A stretch of DNA of 64,000 bases, from assembly GCA_010672585.1 (NCBI GenBank), contig JAAHGF010000004.1:592357-656356 (forward strand), written 5' to 3'. Origin of the DNA: Okeania sp. SIO1I7 (lineage in GTDB: Bacteria; Cyanobacteriota; Cyanobacteriia; Cyanobacteriales; Microcoleaceae). Below are positions 1 to 8,360 of the stretch, one piece after another. A model generated the notes under the pieces. It saw only the letters and a list, made by a program, of their open reading frames with translations, was not told the DNA's origin and made no database searches. A program made the translations under genes and the position numbers. How positions within the stretch are numbered: position 1 is the stretch's first letter; each line of letters starts with the position of its first letter.

Positions 1-349
1 AATTTAGCCTCTTAATATTTACTTGATAAATCAGCTCTAAAATGTTGTGTAAGTCCCGTAGCGATCGCGGGAGACGTAAAATTATTGTAGACCAAGCATT
101 ATAGTCTAATTTTACCAGTTAAGTTGTATAAGTCCCATTAGGTGAGGAAGTGTGGGAAGTGTGGGAGGTGTGGGGAGAGGAAAAGAAGGAAAAATTTATA
201 CTAACTAACCAACTAATAATTGTCAAAAACAAACTTTTAATCTTGGTAAATATTTGACTGTTGAAGTATAGCATTACTTTTGGTAATTGGTACTACATTG
301 CATTAACTAAACTTTTTCAGTTATCAGCACCAAAGTATCTGGAATAGGC

Positions 350-375
350 GGTGCGTTACATTTCATTAACGCACC
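350..375. repeat. Short inverted repeat (hairpin)
   Basis: GGTGCGTTA (350-358) and TAACGCACC (367-375) form a perfect 9-bp stem around an 8-nt loop. CTACTTTTTC follows on the plus strand, but no gene lies upstream in the window for it to terminate, so it may simply be a dispersed palindromic repeat. Nothing else is recognisable in bases 1-521. Confidence 0.5.
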
Positions 376-521
376 CTACTTTTTCAGTTATCAGTTATCA
401 GTTAACAGTTATCAGCTTTTGGGGAATAGGCAATGAGCAATAGGGAAGAAGGGAAAAAAGCATTAAATACTAGCTTTATCTACATCTCACGGGAGCATCT
501 TGCTCTCGCACTAGACTTATT

Positions 522-652
522 CCCCATCACCCCATCACCCCATCACCCCATCACCCCATCACCCCATCACCCCATCACCCCATCACCCCATCACCCCATC
601 ACCCCATCACCCCATCACCCCATCACCCCATCACCCCATCACCCCATCACCC
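522..652. repeat. Microsatellite, CACCCCAT x ~16
   Basis: An almost perfect 8-bp tandem repeat (CACCCCAT) runs up to the 3' end of the RNase-family gene. A plus-strand frame across it stays open only because three 8-bp units equal eight codons (repeating PITPSPHH), so it is not taken as a gene. Confidence 0.9.
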
Positions 653-659
653 TACTTAA

Positions 660-2966
660 TTAATATCTATAAGGATGACTAGGGGTAGAAAACTCATCAT
701 CGTCAAAGGCAACGCTACCACCACCCACTGCAACTAAATCAATTTGCTGGCGGTAATAATCAACACTCTTTACCTGTACTTCTACCATATCCCCCAGTCG
801 ATACTGGTTACGATTTTTGCGTCCCACAAGAGTTTGTTGTCGAGAACGATATTCATACCAATCATCTTTGAGAGAGGATACATGAACTAAACCTTCTACT
901 CTAAAAGTTTCTACCGACTCAGAGGAAATTTCAATTTCTACAAAGAAACCGTAAGACTGCACCCCTGTAATCAAACCTTGGAAAGTTTGCCCTGTGCGTT
1001 CCTTCATCAATCCAGTTTTAATTAATCCCTCCAGGTCTTCTTGAGCATCCTGTGCCACATTTTCTCGTTCTGTTAAATGTACAACTACTGATGTTAGTTG
1101 TGCTTCCAACTCTTGCTGTATTTCTGGAGGTAAAACATTCCAGGTGATTTTGCCATGACAAGAAGAGTGACCGAGTTCCACACCCTCTTTGGAACGACTC
1201 GAACGGCGATCGCGTCCTTCATTAAATATGGTATGTAATACTCGTGAAATCAGCAGGTCAGAATATCTGGAAACTGGTGATGTACAATGAACATAACCAT
1301 GTTGCAATGCTAGTCCAAAATGGGGTTGAGCTATGGTACTATAAATAGCTGGTTTTAAAGTGTCTTCAAGCAAATATGCCAGAACTCTTTCTGATTTCTG
1401 TGCAGTAAATTCTTCAATAAATGCCTGATAGTCAGCAGGTTGCACGTCTTCTTCATCTTCCAGATATAACTCAGCTCCAAGATTACTAGCTAATTTAATA
1501 AATTCTTGAATGTCTCCTGGATCTGGAGTATTTTGGAGTCGATAAATTGCTGGTACTCCCAGTGAAATTAAGTGACTTGCTATTGCTTGGTTTGCTAGGA
1601 CGATTAATTCTGCTACCATGGAACGAGCTGGAAATAATTCAGGAACTATCATTGCTCCCAACTCTCCCTCATCATTGTAATAGCTTTTTTCATCTGGTAA
1701 ATTGAGATCGAAACCACCTCTTCGTAATCTTGCATTGCGGACTGCTTGACTGACATCGTTGAGTTTATTAATTGTATTCTCAATTTGATCTGAGGGGAGA
1801 TTAACTAATTCCTCTGTGTTGCCATTGATAATTTCTTTTGCCTGTTCATAGCTAAGATGATCGTCTACCTTGATCACACTAGGTTCAATTTCAAACTCAA
1901 CTATTTGACCATTTTTATTGACCGTAATTAGGATCGATATAGCGAGTCTATCTTTTTCTGGTAGTAAAGAACAGTAATCACTTGATATAATCTTTGGCAC
2001 GATCGGAATTACTGTATCTCGCAGGTATATGCTGATACTTCGCTTACGAGCTTCCTTGTCTAGTTGTGACTCTGGCTTAATAAAGTATGCTACATCAGCA
2101 ATATGAATTCCCACTCGCCAATAACCGGAGGAAGTGGTTTCTATGCTCAGAGCATGGTTAATGTCTTTCTTATTGGCATTTCCAAAAGAAACTGTGAGCA
2201 GTTCGCGCAAATCTAATCTATTTTTTTGATCGGCCTTGGTGGAGTGCTGAACCAAAGACTCAGCTTCTTTGAGAACAGCATCAGAAAAAGACCGGGGCAA
2301 GTCATGTTTGCAACATACTATATCCAGATCGTCTGCAGCTTCTGCATCTGAACCGAGAATTTGAACTACTTTTCCTACTGGACGTTTTTCTCCCAGGGGA
2401 TAGCGCAACACTTCGACATGGACTAGGTGATCGATGGCATTCGCTAGGTCAGGATTTTCTGGTACTAGGTCTAGTTCAAATAGTAAGCGATCGTCTAGGG
2501 GAACTGCCCGATAATAGGGTTCCCCATTGTGTCCATTTATTTGTTTGATTCTGGCTAATAAGGAGGGGTTAGCACGTTCTAATATTAACTTTACTTCTCC
2601 TTCTGGACTCCGACGACGACTGCCTTCTTTGATGATTTTGACTAAGACGCGATCGCTATTCCAGGCGTTACTCAGATGACTTTCCCGGATATAAATATCT
2701 TCTGTTCCTTCTGAGTCTTGTATTGCGAAGCAAAATCCTTTACTGGAACAGCGCAGTTTTGCTTCTACAATTGCCTCTTCAATCAGCCGTCGATAACGAC
2801 CTTTATCTTTGGCTAGAACTCCTATTTTTTCTAGAGCATCCAAAGCAATTTGTAATTTATGGATACTTTGATCGTCTTGACAATCTAGTTTTTTCTCCAC
2901 TGCTTTAGGAGCGACTAACTTGTCTTCACTAAAGTTTGCTAGGAGTGTAGCGATGGAAAATTTCAT
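660..2966 (-). CDS. RNase II/R-family protein, active-site motif degenerate (Zam-like?)
   Basis: This 768-residue protein has the layout of RNase II/RNase R exoribonucleases: N-terminal cold-shock-like regions, a central RNB domain (about 250-600) and a C-terminal S1 domain (about 655-745, GLITGVQSYGFFVEIE then EGLVHVSSL). RNB signatures are clear (GIHIADVAYFI; FGLALQHGYVHCTSP). The metal-binding aspartate cluster is not: where RNase II has a TIDP...D.DDA pattern, this protein has TVSFGNANKKDINHALS from T258, keeping D268 but with N270 and H271 where the family has aspartates. The later TSPxRRYxDL motif reads TSPVSRYSDL. Length and degeneracy recall Synechocystis Zam, an RNase II relative linked to acetazolamide resistance; that match is from memory. 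It may bind RNA without degrading it processively. The ATG start is preceded by AAAGGATAG. No neighbour suggests an operon. Confidence 0.85.
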   Translation of the reverse strand: MKFSIATLLANFSEDKLVAPKAVEKKLDCQDDQSIHKLQIALDALEKIGVLAKDKGRYRRLIEEAIVEAKLRCSSKGFCFAIQDSEGTEDIYIRESHLSNAWNSDRVLVKIIKEGSRRRSPEGEVKLILERANPSLLARIKQINGHNGEPYYRAVPLDDRLLFELDLVPENPDLANAIDHLVHVEVLRYPLGEKRPVGKVVQILGSDAEAADDLDIVCCKHDLPRSFSDAVLKEAESLVQHSTKADQKNRLDLRELLTVSFGNANKKDINHALSIETTSSGYWRVGIHIADVAYFIKPESQLDKEARKRSISIYLRDTVIPIVPKIISSDYCSLLPEKDRLAISILITVNKNGQIVEFEIEPSVIKVDDHLSYEQAKEIINGNTEELVNLPSDQIENTINKLNDVSQAVRNARLRRGGFDLNLPDEKSYYNDEGELGAMIVPELFPARSMVAELIVLANQAIASHLISLGVPAIYRLQNTPDPGDIQEFIKLASNLGAELYLEDEEDVQPADYQAFIEEFTAQKSERVLAYLLEDTLKPAIYSTIAQPHFGLALQHGYVHCTSPVSRYSDLLISRVLHTIFNEGRDRRSSRSKEGVELGHSSCHGKITWNVLPPEIQQELEAQLTSVVVHLTERENVAQDAQEDLEGLIKTGLMKERTGQTFQGLITGVQSYGFFVEIEISSESVETFRVEGLVHVSSLKDDWYEYRSRQQTLVGRKNRNQYRLGDMVEVQVKSVDYYRQQIDLVAVGGGSVAFDDDEFSTPSHPYRY

Positions 2967-3969
2967 GCAGCGTTCTATCCTTTTTGTTATCGGTTCAACT
3001 ATCCTATAAATTAGTCTGCCTTGACTGTCTCACCTAGATAGTTGTGTTAATCAGTCTTCCCTAGTTAAATGCTTAATGGCGCTCTTAAGCTAATTTTGGC
3101 GAGACATTTACTGAGTAGAGTTATTTCATCGTAGACAAAACCGCCCAGCTATCTAGTATTTACCACTATCTTTACTACTTTTTGTTAATGTATTAGGATA
3201 AATGGTTTGTACTTTTGTGTCTTCACCGTAGTTTATGGGAAACTTATTCTTTGGTGATTAAGGTCTATGACGTGCGACTAATTTCATCGTTTATTTATTC
3301 TATAAGAAAAGGTAACCAACTTTGGACTGTATTGTTTTTCAAGTAGCTAGTCCCATAGCTTTCCAGACATCAGATATGCTGATTGGACCTGCTCTCTTGT
3401 TTCATCTGCCAATACTTAAGTTACCCATAAGTTAAGCCATTAATCGTAACATTATTCATTGAATATCGATCGGGATTAGCAGCTTTTCAGGATAATTTTA
3501 GTTAGGTGGAGCTATTTCTGCTGGTGGAGTGAGAAGAACCTTTAGACAAAGAAGAGTTTGCTACAGGTGTGCTTCATCCCCCAGGGTTACTTTTGTTATG
3601 TTGGGTTTCCCTTTTCCTAATTCAGCCATATCATACTTTGTCTTAATTTACCTTATTTAGATAAATTGTTTAATGGCCTCATTTTTTGAGTTAACTATAA
3701 ATTTATCCTATCTTAGAATAGCTTTAAATTAGAATTTTGGCAAAAGTAATTTTCGGCAAGGAAAATTCAGATGTTTTTAGATAAGTAATATGATGTCCTT
3801 TTAATAGCGATTTGGAAAAAACTGCTCCTCTGACTTCAACCCCAAACTGTTCAAGCCATCTATAAATCTTGAAGCTTGTACAAGAATTCTATTGAAATGG
3901 CTCTGAGTTTTGGGCAAATGTACTAAACTGGACTTTTAACTGGATCTAGGTTTCAATAAGTAGACAATT
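2967..3969. other. Non-coding spacer, nothing recognised
   Basis: About 1 kb between two divergently transcribed genes. I see no ORF with a ribosome-binding site, no tRNA-like fold and no tandem repeat. It presumably holds both promoters, but no clear -35/-10 pair could be assigned. Confidence 0.5.
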
Positions 3970-5130
3970 ATGTTAGAACGTTTTCAAGCTTGTTACCCCA
4001 CAGGTTGCTTAATCTCTGAGTTAATTACTATTTATAATGGTAAGTATGTGGTTCGTGTCCTAGTACAAGTCAATGGTGAAACATTGGCCAGTGGATTAGG
4101 GGCGGCTGATACTGTGGAGTTGGCAGAAGACCAGGCTAGAAAGCGATCGCTTGCCATTCTTCCCCTTGATCAATCTATTTCTACACCTCAAAGTTCTGTT
4201 CAAATTTATCCTACTCAATCTTTTAGTCCTCCTTTACCACAAAATAACACTTATATCAACACTTCTTTACAACAAGAAATAGAGGAAGTACCAGCAGCAA
4301 AATCTAATTTAGATGCTAATGAGGTTCCTGATAGTTCAACTATTTCGTCTGAGTTGAAAGAATCAGAAATTTATACTTCAATGGAAAAAGAGAAATTACA
4401 AATAGTAGAATCTAGTATTAACTATGATGATATTCCCAATTATACTCAAAATTCGGGTGGATTTGATAATAATAGGTGGTTAGATACTGACTATGGCATG
4501 GAACAGAAGGAGGAAAAGATTGATGAAACTGCAGAAATATTAATAAGCTCTGGAAATGATAATGATATAGATAGTGAAGTAACTACATCAGAATCTATAG
4601 ATTCATCAGTAGAAATAGATCGATCAATTGATACTAATGATGAAAAATATTCACTAAGTTCATCATACGATGTATCTGATGATAATGTTAAAATAGATAT
4701 TTTGATTGATAGTTTAGGCTGGAATAAAGAAAAGGAGCAAGATTTTCTAGAACAAAATTATCATCAAAAAACACGCCAATTTTTAACAACAGAAGAATTA
4801 TTTAATTTCCATCAATATTTAGATGTTTTGCTTAAGGTTACAAAGGAAAGTAAGAGTCAGGGATGGAAGCTTAAACAACAGCAAGATTATTTAGAATATA
4901 GTCATAACAAAGAATCTTTGGAACAGTTAAATGTAGATGAGTTACAAAGCTTTTTGGAGTATTTAGAAGTATTTGGTAAAACTACCAATGAAATTAAACG
5001 TTTGGGTTGGAATTCAACAAAAGGAAAAACTTATCTCAAAAAAAACTATGGAGAGGAAGGCCGTACCCGTCTTTCCTATGAACAATTGCAAGATTTCTTA
5101 CAAAATTTAGAAAAGTTAGATACGCCTTGA
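3970..5130 (+). CDS. dsRBD-like N-terminus, acidic linker and three LGW repeats
   Basis: 386 residues, no named function recognised. Residues 1-65 (LERFQACYPTGCLISELITI, later GKYVVRVLVQV and AEDQARKRSLAIL) have the length and alpha-beta-beta-beta-alpha look of double-stranded-RNA-binding-like domains found at the start of some cyanobacterial proteins. Residues ~70-240 are a low-complexity Ser/Asp/Glu-rich linker, probably disordered. The C-terminus has three ~48-residue repeats whose GW starts lie near 250, 298 and 346, with the pattern LGW-x6-9-YL-x3-Y-x3-R/L-L-x3-L-x2-FL-x2-L. Similar LGW modules occur, as I recall, at the C-termini of cyanobacterial DNA/RNA-related proteins. A modular nucleic-acid-binding role is an inference. 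The gene stands alone, followed by a purine-rich repeat; its ribosome-binding site is weak. Confidence 0.75.
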   Translation: MLERFQACYPTGCLISELITIYNGKYVVRVLVQVNGETLASGLGAADTVELAEDQARKRSLAILPLDQSISTPQSSVQIYPTQSFSPPLPQNNTYINTSLQQEIEEVPAAKSNLDANEVPDSSTISSELKESEIYTSMEKEKLQIVESSINYDDIPNYTQNSGGFDNNRWLDTDYGMEQKEEKIDETAEILISSGNDNDIDSEVTTSESIDSSVEIDRSIDTNDEKYSLSSSYDVSDDNVKIDILIDSLGWNKEKEQDFLEQNYHQKTRQFLTTEELFNFHQYLDVLLKVTKESKSQGWKLKQQQDYLEYSHNKESLEQLNVDELQSFLEYLEVFGKTTNEIKRLGWNSTKGKTYLKKNYGEEGRTRLSYEQLQDFLQNLEKLDTP

Positions 5131-5176
5131 AGAAGGAAGAAGGAAGAAGGAAAAAGGAAGAAGGAAGGAAGAAAAA
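5131..5176. repeat. Purine-rich GAAGGAA-type microsatellite
   Basis: GAAGGAAGAAGGAAAAAGGAA-type low-complexity DNA begins right after the stop codon. Similar purine/pyrimidine tracts recur near 19748-19785, 21699-21774 and 22150-22190, so it is a genome-wide simple repeat. The remaining 250 bases before clpP hold nothing recognisable. Confidence 0.8.
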
Positions 5177-5426
5177 ATGGATGGGGACTCAAACCCCAAC
5201 CAATTGTAAACACTGTGTAGACGTAGGGCTATTTCATTCTAAACTGTGCCATTTTATGTATTGACGAAACCACGTTATTTCAAGCTTGAGGAAATTTATC
5301 TTTCGCTGTCTGAAAATCAATAAATTAATTACCAAAATCTAGAATGAAATGACCCTGGTGTAGACGGCGAGGTATTAAACCCAAAAGAAAAAGAGAAAAA
5401 TTTAGTGGGCCTCAAGAAAAAATTGG

Positions 5427-6014
5427 TTAAGAATTAGAGGGGTTACGGTTATAAACTTGGTCAATTAAGCCGTACTCCATTGCTTCTGTAGCTGACATAA
5501 AAAAGTCTCTTTCTGTATCTTCTACAATTTTTTCTATGGGTTGACCTGTGTGGTCTGCTAAACAGTCATTCAGGTATTTTTTGAGGTATAAAATCTCCCT
5601 AGCTTGAATTTCAATATCTGTGGCCTGACCTTGTGCTCCACCCAATGGTTGGTGAATCATAATTCGGGCGTGGGGTAGACTCATTCTTTTGCCTTTTGTT
5701 CCTCCACTGAGAAGAAATGCTCCCATACTGGCGGCTATTCCCATACAAATAGTACAGACATCGGGGCGAACGTGCCTCATAGTGTCATAAATACCCATCC
5801 CTGCACTGACCGATCCACCAGGGGAGTTGATATAGAGATAAATATCTTTTTCTGGGTCTTCTGAATCTAAATATAATAATTGGCCGACGATCAAGTTGGC
5901 CAAGTCGGAATCTATGGCTTCTCCTAGGTATATTATGCGATCGCGTAGAAGTCTAGAATAAATATCAAAGGCTCTTTCACCACGGCCAGATTGTTCAATA
6001 ACGGTTGGAATCAT
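5427..6014 (-). CDS. clpP: ATP-dependent Clp protease proteolytic subunit ClpP
   Basis: The 195-residue protein is a complete ClpP serine protease. The catalytic triad is visible as Ser96 (in GIAASMGAF), His121 (in [11 protein letters not shown]) and Asp170 (in ERDFFMS), at the spacing of the E. coli enzyme (97/122/171). The N-terminal [20 protein letters not shown] is typical of ClpP rather than of the inactive ClpR or the ClpP3 type that travels with it in cyanobacteria. It would form a heptameric-ring protease with ClpC or ClpX and degrade unfolded or tagged proteins in the cytosol. No clpX or clpR lies next to it here, so it is one of several clp loci expected in a cyanobacterium. The start fits the family exactly. 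Confidence 0.97.
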   Translation of the reverse strand: MIPTVIEQSGRGERAFDIYSRLLRDRIIYLGEAIDSDLANLIVGQLLYLDSEDPEKDIYLYINSPGGSVSAGMGIYDTMRHVRPDVCTICMGIAASMGAFLLSGGTKGKRMSLPHARIMIHQPLGGAQGQATDIEIQAREILYLKKYLNDCLADHTGQPIEKIVEDTERDFFMSATEAMEYGLIDQVYNRNPSNS

Positions 6015-6587
6015 ATTTTTTAAGTCAAAAGTTAAATGTCAAAATTTTTGGCATTAATATATCTTAGCGATTCTGGTTGAAGTTTAGCAAATTTATTAGG
6101 AAGTCAGGTAGGGTTTATTAGTATTTAGGCAGAGTTTCACCAGATAATTGCAAAGATAAAATAGTGGATAAGTTGTTTACTTTTCAGTCTTATTTTGACA
6201 ATATTTAGAGATATTTTTAAGTTGAACATTAAAAGTTTTTAACATTAATATATTAAGGGCGACTATGGTTTAAATTTAGCTAATTTATTGGGAATAAAGG
6301 TAGAGTTTATGGTAGTTCTACATAGTAATGGTATATTTAGGACTTGCTGATTAAATCTAAAGGCATTGACAGATAAAGGTAAGTGCCTTTTTATGCCCGG
6401 AAAAAGTACAAGGAGTTAGGTTGTCCTTGGTTCCAAAAGGAGCGCATTTTGGGGTAACTATAGCAGACAAATCAAGAAACTATTATGAACGACTACCCCC
6501 TCTATAACTCCCATTTATCCTGACTCTTAACTACTCCCTACTCCCTACCTTAACAAAAAGGCTTATTCAGCAAACTCTAATTAATAT
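6015..6587. other. Non-coding spacer upstream of clpP
   Basis: Two imperfect copies of an AT-rich segment are seen (about 6040-6130 and 6235-6325; shared words include AACATTAATATATT, TTTAGC and GGTAGAGTTTAT), suggesting a small local duplication just upstream of clpP. No ORF or RNA gene is recognised. Confidence 0.45.
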
Positions 6588-6980
6588 TCAATAGACATTC
6601 GGGATATAAGTTGATAGTTTGAGCTATTTCTTTTGTGATTAAGTTGATGGTTTTCACTCATTTGGATATGGCTCCGAGACCTCGCCATCCCACCCTACGG
6701 GAAGTTGCGAAGAGAGAACTCCGTTCCGCTGTCGCGTTTCGCGTCAGCGTTGCGTTACGCCAGTTTTGCGAAGCAAAAGCAAACGACCGCTGTCTTGGTC
6801 GATTGGATATGGCGAGGGGACCTCGCCATCCCACCCTTCGGGAAGCTACGCTAACGACCGCTTTTTTCTCCTTGCTCATGAGAGGCTTTAAACCTTAATT
6901 ATTCGGTAAATACTCGGATTATCTCATTGTTTAACTATCTCAATACCTCGCTCTTCAGCAATTATATTTGTACCACTTTT
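6588..6980 (-). pseudogene. Remnant of a second ATP-grasp gene, split by a repeat element
   Basis: Two short stretches match the intact ATP-grasp gene at 7035-8210 in the same orientation: 6588-6661 corresponds to about 7700-7773, and 6909-6980 to about 8030-8103 (for example, CTCGCTCTTCAGCAATTAT is shared). The ~255 bp expected between them is absent and a copy of repeat family A (6661-6908) sits there instead. This is a decayed tandem duplicate just downstream of the surviving gene. No reading frame remains. Confidence 0.8.
6661..6908 (-). repeat. Dispersed repeat family A, copy 1
   Basis: The element ends with the reverse complement of ACCGAATAATTAAGGTTTAA, which also begins copies at 15351, 27823 and 43096 and a fragment at 41958-41985. 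It shares with copy 43096 a GC-rich core (around CGTTTGCTTTTGCTTCGC) and the word GCCATATCCAATCGACCAAG. Reading frames across it on both strands are by-products of its GC-rich composition. Confidence 0.85.
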
Positions 6981-7034
6981 AGATTACTAGATCGACTAGG
7001 TTAAAAATTTGGTTTAAGTTATGAATATATCAAC

Positions 7035-8210
7035 CTATTTATTGACTGTGATAAATTCACTTAGGTCTGAATCTATGATGTTTTTAATTTCCATAAAATT
7101 TTCCTCTCTAGTTTCTATAAACAAGATACCAAAGATAGGATATTGTTTGTAATCTATCTTTCTTAACTCTAAGGGTTTTTCAAAATTTTCCAGCAATTTA
7201 TCATAATTAAATGATGTAATCTCATTGACGTTTTTACCTGTGGAATTATCTAATATAACCATACTAAATAATTTTCCCTCTTTTCCTTGAAGAGCTTGAC
7301 ACCAATCTGGTTTTTTTTGGTAGTAAAAATATAAGTAGGAGTTAAAACCATGAGCTAAGAAAGATAAGTATGCGGTACTACACCAACCACCAAATCGAAT
7401 TGGATTTACTTCAATAGGCAATAAAATACCATTACTATTTCTTCTCAGTTCAATATGTACTGGAAAGTTTTTTATTTTAGCCAAATCACCAATTTTTTCA
7501 AGAAAATTTGTAAATTCCTCAAGGTTACTTTCAATAATTTCTTTGGATGAACAATAAACTCTTTGACTGACACTATTATCTGAAGAAAATATATGCTTGA
7601 AAATTCCCAGAATAACTGGTTTGCCAATGGAGTTATAATAAGCATCAACAGCAAATTCTTCGCCATTGATATACTCTTCAATGATAAATGAATTGGTGTT
7701 CAATACACATTCAGGATATAAGTTTTTAGTTTGAGCTATTTCCTCTTTGATTAAATCGATGATTTTCACCCATTCTGAGTAACTGGAAACTTTATAAACT
7801 CCCATACTAAAAAAGCCAGTTATTGGTTTGAGCATAAATGGTAGTGGAATTTGATCAAATTCAATTCTTTTGAGGTCTTTTGCAGGTATCTCTCTGAAGT
7901 AGAAGTTGGGAAAGATAGATTTTGTTAGTTTCCGGAATTTATACTTATTCTTAAATAGCTCTATTTTTTTAGGAATCTCGCTGAAATGTAAATGTTTTGA
8001 TATCCAATGATAGGAATTTTCAGAGGTAGTATAAATAGTTGGATTATCTAATTGTTTAACTATCTCAATTGCTCGCTCTTCAGCAATTATGTTTGTGCCA
8101 CTATAAAGGCTCATTTTTTGAGCTATATCTGTACCTACTACAGGAATAGCATTATCTCTAACAGTAGCTTTAAAAAATTCTGAAATGTATGGTTTATCTA
8201 CAAAGAACAT
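7035..8210 (-). CDS. ATP-grasp domain protein, substrate unknown
   Basis: This 391-residue protein has an ATP-grasp core: a lysine-containing nucleotide-binding strand with glycine-rich loop (PFMLKPITGFFSMGVYKV, ~residues 128-145), a second strand with acidic residues (FIIEEYINGEEFAVDAYY, ~175-195) and the metal-binding end motif (HIELRRNSNG ... PIEVNPIRFGG, ~255-285). ATP-grasp enzymes join a carboxylate to an amine or thiol through an acyl phosphate. The N-terminal ~90 residues look like a Rossmann-type pre-ATP-grasp domain. Neighbours give no clue to substrate; peptide or natural-product ligation is possible but unproven. The ATG start follows an AT-rich leader with a weak ribosome-binding site. 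A broken copy lies directly downstream, so the locus was once duplicated. Confidence 0.85.
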   Translation of the reverse strand: MFFVDKPYISEFFKATVRDNAIPVVGTDIAQKMSLYSGTNIIAEERAIEIVKQLDNPTIYTTSENSYHWISKHLHFSEIPKKIELFKNKYKFRKLTKSIFPNFYFREIPAKDLKRIEFDQIPLPFMLKPITGFFSMGVYKVSSYSEWVKIIDLIKEEIAQTKNLYPECVLNTNSFIIEEYINGEEFAVDAYYNSIGKPVILGIFKHIFSSDNSVSQRVYCSSKEIIESNLEEFTNFLEKIGDLAKIKNFPVHIELRRNSNGILLPIEVNPIRFGGWCSTAYLSFLAHGFNSYLYFYYQKKPDWCQALQGKEGKLFSMVILDNSTGKNVNEITSFNYDKLLENFEKPLELRKIDYKQYPIFGILFIETREENFMEIKNIIDSDLSEFITVNK

Positions 8211-8360
8211 AGTTAATTTGTGAAATATAAAATAGTAAGTATGTTTTATTATAGTGGCATATGCAACTATAATATGGCAAGAAAATTGTTTAATCCTTTG
8301 TCAACTTAGACTTTTCTGAAAATTTTATTCCACTACTGATATTTGTAAATTTTTGTGGTC

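Noticed and set aside
433..663. Plus-strand frame with repeating PITPSPHH
   Set aside because: Made entirely by the CACCCCAT microsatellite; no ribosome-binding site.
6635..6898. Overlapping frames on both strands
   Set aside because: They lie inside repeat family A and match the non-coding core of other copies.
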